NCBI GenBank assembly: GCA_002778635.1
Contig: PFAS01000005.1
Coordinates: 1-19,830, forward strand
Length of the DNA stretch: 19,830 bases
Reading direction: 5' to 3'
From: Candidatus Falkowbacteria bacterium CG10_big_fil_rev_8_21_14_0_10_43_11
GTDB taxonomy: Bacteria; Patescibacteriota; Patescibacteriia; Patescibacteriales; XYC2-FULL-47-12
Position numbers and translations under genes: made by a program. A model generated the notes under the pieces. That model did no database searches. It had not been told where the DNA came from and was given only the letters and a program-made list of their open reading frames with translations. Below, one piece after another: positions 1 to 6,629 of the stretch; position 1 is the first letter of the stretch; each line of letters opens with the position of its first letter.

Positions 1-28
1 CATTTTGGACAACAAAAAAATCCGCATT

Positions 29-295
29 TCAATGGACGGACTTAGAACGGATGGTTCCTTGGGGATACAAACGGAAATTAAGATAGCCGCCGCCGTCAAC
101 GAATAATTCTTTGTCGTGCGCTCCGCCTGTTGGAATATTATCGGCAAAACCCAAAACGCTGCCGGCCGAATTGGTTTTTATCCAGGCGCTGAAACTGACG
201 CTGCCCGTAAAAGAACTGGCCGGCAAGCGGCTAAAAAAATACTTGCCATCAAAAATATCAACGAAAAAAATTTTCGTTCCATATTCTAAATTTTC
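29..295 (-). pseudogene. LamG/concanavalin-like domain remnant
   Basis: The frame encodes a piece of a LamG-like jelly-roll domain (PASSFTGSVSFSAWIKTN, then a glycine-rich KELFVDGGGYLNF strand pair). Such domains bind sugars or act as surface adhesion modules and usually span 150-200 residues. Here the open frame begins directly after a stop at 296-298 with no ATG, and ends at a TGA at 29-31; after that TGA the same frame stays open to the window edge. Part of the usual FDGxxDYV strand also looks missing. It abuts the end of the methyltransferase in a different frame, so an ancestral methyltransferase-LamG fusion broken by a frameshift in the A-run near 290 is possible. I read it as a decayed fragment. 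A separate gene starting at the TTG at 224-226 is the alternative but would be very short. Confidence 0.45.
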
Positions 296-867
296 TTAAA
301 TATCATTAAATTTTTCGTAACCCACCATACCACTTTATTTTCTTCCATCTCTTTTTTTATTTTAACGGTCAACTTTTTATCCGGCGTAAATTGCTTCGCT
401 TTAAACTTTTCTACCCAAAATTCAGGCGGTTGTTCGTTGATGTGCCCGATGGAGCGCGGGCCCTGGCCCGGGGTTGCGGCGGTAAAAATAATTGTATCGG
501 AAGCGTCCGTTAAAGTTTCAATTAAAATATCCGCGCACTCCGGCGGCAAATGTTCCGCCACTTCAACGCATAAAGTTAAATCAAATTTTTTATCTAAAAC
601 CAACGGCTCGCACAAATCATGCAGTTTAATTTTATTGCCAACTAGCGATGCTTCCACTGCTGCAGGCGAGCCGTCGTAACCCAAAATTTCCACGCCTTTA
701 TTCAAAAACTCTTTTAAATAAATTCCGCAACCGCAACCGATATCGACAACCGAGCGCGGCGCAAAATATTTAATTAAAATATCAGCCACCGCGCGTGCCG
801 ATGGCCCTTCAAGTTTAATGGTATTTTGGAAAAAGCGGGTGTCATAGATATTAGCATCAACAACCAT
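286..867 (-). CDS. class I SAM-dependent methyltransferase
   Basis: The 193-residue protein has a Rossmann-like methyltransferase core. Motif I VVDIGCGCG (40-48) binds S-adenosylmethionine, an acidic residue ends strand 2 (GYDGS, D65), and CVEVAEHL (100-107) is the usual strand-4 segment of the Methyltransf_11/23 type. The TPGQGPRSIGHINEQPPEFW stretch (132-151) resembles methyltransferases found in polysaccharide and glycosyltransferase clusters, and the O-antigen ligase-like gene nearby fits a sugar or lipid-carrier substrate; the true substrate cannot be read. The ATG at 865-867 has no SD and lies a few bases from a repeat element (871-990) with a weak -10-like TATTAG, so a nearly leaderless mRNA is possible. 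The 3' end overlaps the LamG remnant. Confidence 0.85.
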   Translation of the reverse strand: MVVDANIYDTRFFQNTIKLEGPSARAVADILIKYFAPRSVVDIGCGCGIYLKEFLNKGVEILGYDGSPAAVEASLVGNKIKLHDLCEPLVLDKKFDLTLCVEVAEHLPPECADILIETLTDASDTIIFTAATPGQGPRSIGHINEQPPEFWVEKFKAKQFTPDKKLTVKIKKEMEENKVVWWVTKNLMIFKKI

Positions 868-870
868 AAA

Positions 871-990
871 ATTTCTAATACCTAATTTCTAATCAATAAC
901 CAATGCCAAATGTCTAAAGCTGAACTCTCTAATTCAGCAGTTAGTCATTAAATAATTGGGATTTAATTAGAAATTAAAAATTAGGTAATT
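871..990. repeat. imperfect inverted-repeat element, short-period units
   Basis: This intergenic stretch is built from CTAAT-like units spaced 7-8 bp apart. Its ends pair: TACCTAAT (879-886) with ATTAGGTA (980-987), and TTTCTAAT (886-893) with ATTAGAAA (966-973). A perfect hairpin sits in the centre, GCTGAA (919-924) and TTCAGC (933-938), with CTAA/TTAG at its foot. The element fills the gap between the PHP gene and the methyltransferase start. It resembles a MITE-like element but encodes nothing. Confidence 0.6.
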
Positions 991-1000
991 GTCATTTTTT

Positions 1001-1861
1001 CTAACTTATTACCTTCTCCACTCCTTTCAGTAGTTTACTTTCAATTTCAAAGTAATTCCACGAACTTTTTATGTTATACCACGGCTGTTTTTCAAAAAGG
1101 TGAAAATCCGAGCCGCCGGTCATCGCGAGTTTAAGTTCGCTCGCCATGGCCTGCAAATAGCTAACGGCTTCCCAAGAATGATGCGGCGAAAGCACCTCCA
1201 AACCGTCCAAACCCATTGTTTTCAGCTGGCGAATTGTTTTTTCCTCCACCCAGTGGAACAGGCAGGGATGCGCGAGCACGAGCTGACCGCCGATTTTTTG
1301 CCGTATCCTAAAAATGCGCTCAATACTGATGTAGCTTTCGTGCATTCTGGTTTTTTCCGTTTTGCGGAAATAATTGCGGATAATCTCGGTTTGTAAAATA
1401 TTTTTCTTGCCTAATTCCCGTTGTACTCTGCCTTTGTTCAATTTATAAAAACTATCAACCACGTGATTAATGGGAATGTAGTGATTTTGTTTGTCCAGTA
1501 AAGCGTCAATATCCAATATATATCCTTTTTTTACCAGCCGCTCCAGCGCCCGCCGCACTCCCATTCGCCGCCGGTTCTGCGAGTCGCGCAGCAATTCGTG
1601 CAATCCCGGGTCGTTAATGTCAAAGTTATACCAAAGCAAATTAAGGTGTTTATGGCCAAGCGTCGCGTAAAGTTCAATTCCCGGCACGGCTTTAATATTT
1701 AATTCCTTGCAGACGCGCGCGAATTCTTCCTGCCCGCTCACCGTGTTATGGTCGGTTAAGCTCGCCGCTTTTACTCCGCGCTCTTGGCAAATTTTCGCCA
1801 CCTCGCTCGGCGTCAAATAGCCGTCCGAGCAGGTGGAATGAAGTTGCAGGTCAATTAGCAT
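1001..1861 (-). CDS. PHP-domain phosphoesterase (RNase AM/YciV-like)
   Basis: This 286-aa protein is a PHP-superfamily metallo-phosphoesterase. Metal-site motifs are visible in order: DLQLHSTCSDG (4-14), SLTDHNT (34-40), PGIELYA (60-66), VLAHP (195-199), LEVLSPHHS (221-229) and GGSDFH (249-254). The length and order match the YciV/Rnm family, which removes nucleotides from RNA 5' ends or hydrolyses 3',5'-nucleoside bisphosphates. One oddity is that the first motif reads Q-L-H where the canonical form is H-x-H. The middle (about 90-190) is the helical insertion typical of this family. The ATG at 1861 lacks an SD and sits just after a palindromic repeat (1884-1899). Family membership is solid; the exact substrate is not. 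Confidence 0.85.
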   Translation of the reverse strand: MLIDLQLHSTCSDGYLTPSEVAKICQERGVKAASLTDHNTVSGQEEFARVCKELNIKAVPGIELYATLGHKHLNLLWYNFDINDPGLHELLRDSQNRRRMGVRRALERLVKKGYILDIDALLDKQNHYIPINHVVDSFYKLNKGRVQRELGKKNILQTEIIRNYFRKTEKTRMHESYISIERIFRIRQKIGGQLVLAHPCLFHWVEEKTIRQLKTMGLDGLEVLSPHHSWEAVSYLQAMASELKLAMTGGSDFHLFEKQPWYNIKSSWNYFEIESKLLKGVEKVIS

Positions 1862-1877
1862 AAAAATAATTTTTAAT

Positions 1878-1920
1878 TTTCAATCCCGAGAACTCGGGAC
1901 AATTTTCAAACAATTTCAAA
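1878..1920. repeat. palindromic repeat, TCCCGAG core (copy 1)
   Basis: A perfect palindrome TCCCGAG-AA-CTCGGGA (1884-1899) is flanked by CAAT and CAATTTTCAAA. Related cores with similar flanks occur inside the O-antigen ligase-like gene (3042-3059) and inside trmD (16469-16484). This copy separates the PHP start from the ligase-like gene; the flank reaches the ligase stop codon, so the final residues FEIV of that protein come from the repeat. Confidence 0.7.
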
Positions 1921-3288
1921 ATCTTTTAAACTCAAGCTTATTACGAACCACATCATCATTCCTCCAGCCGCCAAACTCCAAAACCAATGGTCAAAGCACA
2001 TCATTACTGCCAAAGAAATAAGTAATGCTAAATTTTCAAAACTTCGCCGCCGCCACAGCGCCAAAAAACAAAAAAACAAAAAAACAAAAAAACAAATAAG
2101 ACCGGCGATGCCGATTTCCGCCCAAACTAACAAAAAAACATTGTGTACCGGTTGATATGCGTAGGCGGGTTGGCTGTTGTCAATTTCATTATACACCGCT
2201 AGGCCGTAATTTTTAATGCCCGTGCCAAATAGCCAATGTTTTCTTATAATTTGCCGCGCTTCTTTGTTATAATTCGCCCTTTCCGCGATTGATTTATTTT
2301 CCAAGCGACTGTTAACATTTAACCTGCCTAATATCGGCCCGCGAAAAAAATAAAAAAATAAACTGCCAATTGCTACGATGATAAAAATAAACTTTGAAAT
2401 ATTAAAAAGAACTTCTTTGCTTCGACTGACAATGGAACAATTTAACAATATAACAATGAATCCTGCTGCAAATCCCAGCCACGCCGTGCGGGAAAAGGTC
2501 AAAAGCAAACCAATAAAATTTATCGCGAAAAATGTTAAACTTAAAAGCAAGCCGATTTGATATTTTTTTTCCTGCCGCAAATTAAAATATAAAATTATAT
2601 TTACCAATAAAATTATCGCCAAAAATCCGCCCAAAATATTTGGGTGCGGCAAACTGCCGTAGGCGCGCAGCCAGCGCTCATCGCCCGCTTCCACGACCGA
2701 TACGCCCAAATCTTGCGCCTTTTGCGCGGCCATTCCGAGCCATTTGTTGCTGATAACCGTTTGCGTTAAAAATTGCTGTATTGCTAAACAAGATTGAATT
2801 ACTCCCGCCGCCACGATGCTCCAGTACAATTTTATTTTATTAAGTTCAACTTGCGTCAATAAAAAAAACAATCCCACTCCCAATAGAAATCTTCCGTAGC
2901 CGTATAACGCTAATTTTTTATCCGGCGCAAAAAATACGGAAATAAAAATAAATAATTCCAACAAACCAACTGTTAACCAAATATATTGAGTATTTCTTTG
3001 GTCATTGGACATTGGGGTTTGATTTGACATTTGAAATTTGATCCCGCAATACTGCGGGAACATTTGGCCGCCAAAAAACTTCCAGCCAAACCAAAGCAGT
3101 AATAACCCTAATATTAATATGTCCGTCCCATACAAACTTATTGTCCCATATTCCCAATATCCTCCGTTCAATTCTCCCAGTTTCGCCATCCATCTGGTTT
3201 GCAGAGGCAATAAAAAAATAAAAGCGTACAATAAATACTCTTGATTATTTAAAAAAAGGCTCTTTATTTTTACAAACCTTACGCCCAT
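1906..3288 (-). CDS. O-antigen ligase-like polytopic membrane protein (Wzy_C family)
   Basis: The 460-residue protein has roughly 10-12 hydrophobic segments. Family features include SLPHPNILGGFLA (212-224), LLTFSRTAWLGF (262-273), and a large outer loop (about 318-382) ending in HWLFGTGIKNYG (351-362) and PVHNVFLLVWAEIGIAGL (380-397). This is the O-antigen ligase/polymerase (WaaL/Wzy) signature: transfer or polymerisation of lipid-linked glycan at the membrane's outer face. Two oddities are present. Residues about 76-100 come from an in-frame palindromic repeat lying between predicted membrane segments. Residues 399-408 are coded by an 8-bp CAAAAAAA tandem tract that could slip. No SD precedes ATG 3288. 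The neighbouring methyltransferase and nucleotidyltransferase fit a surface-polysaccharide cluster. Confidence 0.85.
   Translation of the reverse strand: MGVRFVKIKSLFLNNQEYLLYAFIFLLPLQTRWMAKLGELNGGYWEYGTISLYGTDILILGLLLLWFGWKFFGGQMFPQYCGIKFQMSNQTPMSNDQRNTQYIWLTVGLLELFIFISVFFAPDKKLALYGYGRFLLGVGLFFLLTQVELNKIKLYWSIVAAGVIQSCLAIQQFLTQTVISNKWLGMAAQKAQDLGVSVVEAGDERWLRAYGSLPHPNILGGFLAIILLVNIILYFNLRQEKKYQIGLLLSLTFFAINFIGLLLTFSRTAWLGFAAGFIVILLNCSIVSRSKEVLFNISKFIFIIVAIGSLFFYFFRGPILGRLNVNSRLENKSIAERANYNKEARQIIRKHWLFGTGIKNYGLAVYNEIDNSQPAYAYQPVHNVFLLVWAEIGIAGLICFFVFLFFCFLALWRRRSFENLALLISLAVMMCFDHWFWSLAAGGMMMWFVISLSLKDFEIV
2062..2096. repeat. 8-bp CAAAAAAA tandem tract inside a CDS
   Basis: On the plus strand a C-A6 unit is followed by three C-A7 units (8 bp each) and a partial fourth. 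The tract lies in the O-antigen ligase-like gene and codes residues 399-408. Because 8 is not a multiple of 3, gain or loss of one unit would shift the frame about 55 codons before the stop. Confidence 0.8.
3015..3070. repeat. palindromic repeat inside a CDS (copy 2)
   Basis: TCCCGCA-ATAC-TGCGGGA (3042-3059) is a perfect 7-bp palindrome flanked by AAATTTG and ACATTTGG, matching copy 1 and the trmD copy when read on the opposite strand. It lies in frame within the O-antigen ligase-like gene and supplies residues about 76-100, a polar stretch rich in Q, N and S. Confidence 0.7.
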
Positions 3289-3302
3289 ATTTACAAAAAT
3301 TT

Positions 3303-4298
3303 TTACTTTTTACTTTTCACTTGTCGCCACAAATCACGATATTCCGCGCGTCGGTCTTGTTCATGAAATTTTAAAACATCGTCAGTCATCACGACCGCCG
3401 TCCCTTTATCCGCCTGCATTTTTAAATTTAACGGCATCATTTTAAGTTGAATCTTTTTACCTAAATTTTCCGTCCAACTTCCGCCGCTAATTATTTCTAA
3501 AATAATTTTAATAAATTTAAACAATGGTCCATGTTCAACTTTTCTTTGGTTGCGACATAATGCCGGCACGGCGCTATTTATGGAATTGCCGATAAAATCA
3601 TTGGCTTGAATAAATTTTTGAAAAATATCGCCTTGATTATACAGCGGCACAAGCTGTTTTAACCAATATTTAAAATAAACATCGCCGGCGATTAAAAGCG
3701 GCTCTAAATTTAACGCGCCTTCGCTGATGATAAAATTAACGCAAATTTTGTCTTGTTTGGTTTTTTTTGTCGGCCGCAAACGCAAAATTTTTAATATCAG
3801 CGTGGTTAAAAACCTTACGGTCCAAGTTTTGCCGGTTTTGGCGATGATAAAAAAATCAATGTCGCTTTCTGCCCGCGCATTGTCGTAAGCCAAAGAATTA
3901 CAGACGGCAATCATTTTTATAAAAGGCCATACGCTAAAAAGCACCGCAACCCGGCGCGCCCGCTGATATTTTTCCCGCGCGATAATTTGCCGCTGTTTGC
4001 GCAAAGATATAAGCGCACTTTGTCCGGCGAGAAAGTAAAACCCGTCTTGGCATTCAACTGCCGGCAAGTGAGCTAAAACTTCGCGCGCCTGAAAATAACT
4101 TATTTTTTTATCCGCCAAATTATCTACCCAAAGGTATTTATAAATTTCCCAGTCAGTCAACGGAAAATTGAAAACATCAAAATAGGCGAGCGTTTGCAAA
4201 ACCGCTTGCTCCAGTTGCCGTTTGGGTTTAAGCCACAATATGTCATGCTCAAAATCAAAGGCGACTTCGCGCAAAGTTGTGAAAGTAGAAGAAAGCAT
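3303..4298 (-). CDS. nucleotidyltransferase-fold protein with N-terminal helical domain
   Basis: The 331-aa protein has an N-terminal winged-helix-like region (about 28-95, LQTLAYFDVFNFPLTDWEIY) and a nucleotidyltransferase-fold core around 130-170. The segment NSLAYDNARAESDIDFFII (134-152) matches the pattern GS(x)nSDID, with D146 and D148 as likely metal ligands. The usual glycine of the G-S pair is Asn here, so activity is uncertain. Family precedent is nucleotidyl transfer to small molecules, sugars or tRNA; I cannot choose. The C-terminus ends in QVKSKK, coded by an AAAAGT-type short repeat. The ATG at 4298 is preceded on the coding strand by CCTCCT, an anti-SD-like string, so a different start is possible. 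It ends 15 bp before the ligase-like gene, suggesting co-transcription. Confidence 0.6.
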   Translation of the reverse strand: MLSSTFTTLREVAFDFEHDILWLKPKRQLEQAVLQTLAYFDVFNFPLTDWEIYKYLWVDNLADKKISYFQAREVLAHLPAVECQDGFYFLAGQSALISLRKQRQIIAREKYQRARRVAVLFSVWPFIKMIAVCNSLAYDNARAESDIDFFIIAKTGKTWTVRFLTTLILKILRLRPTKKTKQDKICVNFIISEGALNLEPLLIAGDVYFKYWLKQLVPLYNQGDIFQKFIQANDFIGNSINSAVPALCRNQRKVEHGPLFKFIKIILEIISGGSWTENLGKKIQLKMMPLNLKMQADKGTAVVMTDDVLKFHEQDRRAEYRDLWRQVKSKK

Positions 4299-4314
4299 GA
4301 GGAGGAATTAGTTA

Positions 4315-4752
4315 AAAGTCCATAAAGTCTATAAAGTCCTTAAAGTCACTGACATAAAGCTTTGATAAAGCCGGAAAGTATTTTAGAAATTTCAATTGTT
4401 AGGTTATACAAATTGTTAAAATCATTTTTATTAATATACCCAAGCTCTAAAGCTACATACAACATTGACCTTACTTCCGCGCACGAGCCTTTAGCGATAA
4501 AAAGAAAATTTTTTAACTCTTTGTCCCCTCTCCTTTCAAATCCTTCGGCGATATTATTCATAATTGACAATACCGCGCGCAGTATCTGATCCTTAAAACC
4601 AAAATCTCTACTATCTTTAAATAATCTGTAAATATAAATCGTGAGCTGTTTTGCTTTTTGCCACGCTAAAATATCTTCAAACTTCTCTATTGTCATATAT
4701 AAAAATATTCCTTCGACTTTATGGACTTTCGACTTTATGGACTTTATGGACT
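4315..4752. mobile_element. candidate element: four-helix-bundle gene between period-9 inverted repeats
   Basis: The left end is four 9-bp units of AAAGTCCAT type (4315-4350). The right end is the inverse, GACTTTATG units at 4715-4752 with one 7-bp unit. AGTCCATAAAGTC (4317-4329) and GACTTTATGGACT (4740-4752) are exact reverse complements. The S23 gene occupies the interior, and its stop codon lies within the left repeat. No target-site duplication was identified. Calling it mobile is inference from architecture. Confidence 0.45.
4346..4696 (-). CDS. S23-type four-helix-bundle protein
   Basis: The 116-residue protein matches the S23/four-helix-bundle family (PF05635 type): FEDILAWQKAKQLTIYIYRL (6-25), FGFKDQILRAVLSIMNNIAEG (32-52), ELKNFLFIAKGSCAEVRSML (60-79) and a final helix NNLYNLTIEISKILSGFIKAL. 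Full length for the family. Members were first known from 23S rRNA intervening sequences; relatives include the Avd accessory protein of diversity-generating retroelements. No rRNA or reverse transcriptase is visible here. The molecular role is unknown; RNA or nucleic-acid binding is a family-based guess. An AAGGA lies 12 bases before the ATG. Inverted period-9 repeats surround the gene, which is unlike its neighbours. Confidence 0.9.
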   Translation of the reverse strand: MTIEKFEDILAWQKAKQLTIYIYRLFKDSRDFGFKDQILRAVLSIMNNIAEGFERRGDKELKNFLFIAKGSCAEVRSMLYVALELGYINKNDFNNLYNLTIEISKILSGFIKALCQ

Positions 4753-4758
4753 ATTAAG

Positions 4759-5880
4759 CTATTCTTCTGTTTTCGGCTTATCTATCATCAGCGGTTCAAC
4801 CGTGGAAGCGCCGTCGGTAACCCGCGCCACATCTTTGTCAATTTTTTTAAATTCTTTATAAGCGTTGTTATAGGTATTCACCGTCGTCTCCAAATGCCCG
4901 CCCAGTTTTTTTAAATAGTCCTCATAACTTAAAATGTGCTTTTGCAGCATTTCCACGTTCTTGCGAATTTCTTTTGCGCTCTCTTCAATTTGCAAAGCGC
5001 GCAAACCCTGTAATACGGTTTGTAAATAGGCGTGGAACGAAGTCGGCGAAACAATGATTACATGTTTGGTCGTAAAAGCGTATTCAATCAAATCGCGCGT
5101 ATTGACTTTAATCGCGCCCACTTGATTGATTAACAAATCATAGTAAATTCCTTCGGCCGGAATAAACATAAAAGCAAAGTCCATCGTGCCTTGGCTCGGC
5201 TTGATGTATTTGGCGGTTTCGTCGATGCGTTTTTTTAAATCCAATTTAAACTCTTTCTCCAATTGCTCGCGGACGGCCGGATTTTTTTCCTGCACGATGC
5301 GGTTGTAATTTTCCAAACTGAATTTGGAATCAACCGGAATAATTTTATCTTTGACGAAAATCGCCGCGTCCACGATGTCGCCGTCGGGAAAAGGATACTG
5401 CAATTTATAGGCCGCGGGCGGCAAGACGTTTTTTAACACCATTTCCAATTGATACTCGCCCAAGATTCCGCGGTGTTTGGGGTTTTTTAAAATATCTTCC
5501 AAGGACTGCAACTGCTCGGCAAAATTTACCACCTGCTTATTAGTCTCGTCCAGTTTCGTTAATTTTTCCGTTACGGCCGCGATCGCGTTTTGGCTTTGGG
5601 TATGAATGGAAGAAAGCATTTTTTGCGCCTGCTCGGTCACGCCCTGCATAATGCCGGTGGTGCGCCCGAACTGGTCCTGATTGGCTTTATGCACTTCGCT
5701 TAATTTGCTGTCCATCACCTGCGCCATTTGGCTTAATTGCTGCTGCAGCATGAGTAACGACTGGTCGTCTTTTTTTTCGCCCAATTTTTTTATAACAATA
5801 AAAGACAGAGTCGCCACAATAGCCGCTAAAATTAGAACTAAAATTATGAGAGTGGTTTCCATAGAAATAAATTGTTCCAT
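4759..5880 (-). CDS. rmuC: DNA recombination protein RmuC
   Basis: The 373-aa protein has one N-terminal membrane segment (about 9-29, TLIILVLILAAIVATLSFIV), a coiled-coil-like region (about 35-120), and the RmuC domain: GILGEYQLEMVLKNVLP, PDGDIVDAAIFV, IPVDSKFSLENY, FAFMFIPAEGIYYDLL and VIIVSPTSFHAYLQTVLQGL. RmuC is a predicted membrane-tethered nuclease-fold protein that limits inversions at short inverted repeats in E. coli, a fitting neighbour in a repeat-rich genome. The first six residues (MEQFIS) come largely from an 8-bp tandem repeat that runs into the coding region, so Met7 (5862) may be the older start. There is no SD at either. Confidence 0.92.
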   Translation of the reverse strand: MEQFISMETTLIILVLILAAIVATLSFIVIKKLGEKKDDQSLLMLQQQLSQMAQVMDSKLSEVHKANQDQFGRTTGIMQGVTEQAQKMLSSIHTQSQNAIAAVTEKLTKLDETNKQVVNFAEQLQSLEDILKNPKHRGILGEYQLEMVLKNVLPPAAYKLQYPFPDGDIVDAAIFVKDKIIPVDSKFSLENYNRIVQEKNPAVREQLEKEFKLDLKKRIDETAKYIKPSQGTMDFAFMFIPAEGIYYDLLINQVGAIKVNTRDLIEYAFTTKHVIIVSPTSFHAYLQTVLQGLRALQIEESAKEIRKNVEMLQKHILSYEDYLKKLGGHLETTVNTYNNAYKEFKKIDKDVARVTDGASTVEPLMIDKPKTEE

Positions 5881-5963
5881 TGTTCTATTGTCCCATTGTT
5901 ATTCCCCTCTCCCTAAGGGAGAGGAGTCGGGGGTGAGGGAACAATGGAGCAATGAAGCAATAA
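5871..5963. repeat. composite inverted repeat: 8-bp tandem arms around a REP-like palindrome
   Basis: The left arm has four units of ATTGTTCC type (5871-5902); the right arm has three inverse units, AACAATGG, AGCAATGA and AGCAATAA (5940-5963). Between them lies CCTCTCCCT-A-AGGGAGAGG (5906-5924) followed by CGGGGGTGAGGG. The same palindrome class with a GGGGTGAGGG tail occurs inside tsaD (17270-17340). The rmuC start codon lies inside the left arm. Confidence 0.75.
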
Positions 5964-6005
5964 AATCTTATTCTATTGTACCAACATTCCTCTATCCCCA
6001 CAACT

Positions 6006-6034
6006 TTGACAAATATAAAATATTATGATAGATT
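6006..6034 (+). promoter_or_regulatory. promoter for the 66-aa gene
   Basis: A perfect -35 TTGACA (6006-6011) is followed after 17 bp by TAGATT (6029-6034, 4/6). Transcription would begin near 6041, giving a leader of about 98 nt. Confidence 0.5.
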
Positions 6035-6040
6035 GCTGAC

Positions 6041-6145
6041 AACAAAATCGATTTCCTTCGGGGGGGGACAAAAGCGACTCGGGAAAGCAAGTTTCGTTTG
6101 GCGTGCATGACATGAATAGTGCTAATGGGAGCACTTTTATGCACG
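6041..6145 (+). promoter_or_regulatory. structured leader with start codon in a stem
   Basis: The outer stem CGTGCAT (6102-6108) pairs perfectly with ATGCACG (6139-6145), which contains the start codon. Inside it AGTGCT (6118-6123) pairs with AGCACT (6130-6135); the loop and 3' arm hold the SD-like GGGAG (6127-6131). Upstream are a run of eight G (6060-6067) and a possible TTTCC/GGAAA pairing. If it forms, this fold would hide both SD and start. It is a candidate translational switch; no known riboswitch class was recognised. Confidence 0.5.
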
Positions 6146-6339
6146 AATACCTGAAAAAGAATTTATGTTTTCTAATTAAATTCTCTAGTCATTGTGGCCG
6201 CTACTTTGAAACAAGATTTGAGACAACAGCTGATGGCTTTACCATCTGGATCAGTCCAAGATGGTACGACGACGAAGCTACGCATTATGCGGCTGATGAT
6301 GACACTATTGAAGCCATCAAAGCCGTCTCTTTAAGCTAA
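6139..6339 (+). CDS. 66-aa protein of unknown function
   Basis: I do not recognise this protein. It is short and mixed in charge, with an aromatic central part (DGFTIWISPRWYDD) and an acidic C-terminal half (DDDTIEAIKAVSLS). There are three Cys/His-type residues near positions 10-20, but no clear metal site, signal peptide or membrane segment. The ATG at 6139 is chosen because GGGAG lies seven bases upstream; GTG 6103 and ATG 6112 in the same frame lack an SD. The gene is a self-contained unit with a TTGACA promoter, a structured leader and an intrinsic terminator, which makes real expression likely. Confidence 0.65.
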   Translation: MHEYLKKNLCFLIKFSSHCGRYFETRFETTADGFTIWISPRWYDDEATHYAADDDTIEAIKAVSLS

Positions 6340-6365
6340 CTGTTGCTTTCAACAAAAATACCATG

Positions 6366-6395
6366 GTGCGCATCAACAAACGATGCGCACTTTTT
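6366..6395 (+). terminator. intrinsic terminator after the 66-aa gene
   Basis: A perfect 9-bp stem GTGCGCATC (6366-6374)/GATGCGCAC (6382-6390) with a 7-nt loop is followed by five T. Confidence 0.9.
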
Positions 6396-6603
6396 ATTCC
6401 CAATGCGTAATACTTGCTAAGCTCTTTTTTTTAGTATATAATGAATTCCGTTTAAGTTGTTCAACAAATTCCTGCGTATCTATAATTTTTTGCGAACCGT
6501 TAATGCCTGCCTCGTCGAATGACTGGGGCAAATACTGCAAATATAAAATTTGAATACCTTTAATTAAATAAACAGTTTGTTTGAATAATTGAGTTTTATT
6601 CAT
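6394..6603 (-). CDS. doubtful small ORF, 69 aa
   Basis: This is the only sizeable frame in the 336-bp gap between the 66-aa gene's stop and uvrA. From the ATG at 6603 it would encode MNKTQLFKQTVYLIKGIQIL and a hydrophilic remainder with no recognised motif. Extending to the ATG at 6660 would add 19 residues coded purely by the repeat shared with tsaD. There is no SD, and the stop overlaps the T-run of the facing terminator. It may be a decayed remnant or not a gene. Confidence 0.2.
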   Translation of the reverse strand: MNKTQLFKQTVYLIKGIQILYLQYLPQSFDEAGINGSQKIIDTQEFVEQLKRNSLYTKKKSLASITHWE

Positions 6604-6629
6604 AAAATTATATGTAAATATAGCTTTTG

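Noticed and set aside
29..31. In-frame TGA in the LamG frame as recoded codon
   Set aside because: uvrA, the S23 gene and the 101-aa gene all end properly at TGA, so TGA is a stop here; decay is simpler.
1100..1396. Plus-strand ORF of 98 aa inside the PHP gene
   Set aside because: It is fully antisense to a well conserved gene with all its motifs; no promoter or SD supports it.
4299..4312. GAGGAGGAATTAG on the plus strand as a strong SD
   Set aside because: It lies just outside the start of a minus-strand gene and has no suitable plus-strand gene downstream; on the coding strand it reads as anti-SD CCTCCT.
4315..4350. CRISPR-like array
   Set aside because: The 9-bp units have no spacers and are degenerate; no cas genes are present anywhere in the window.
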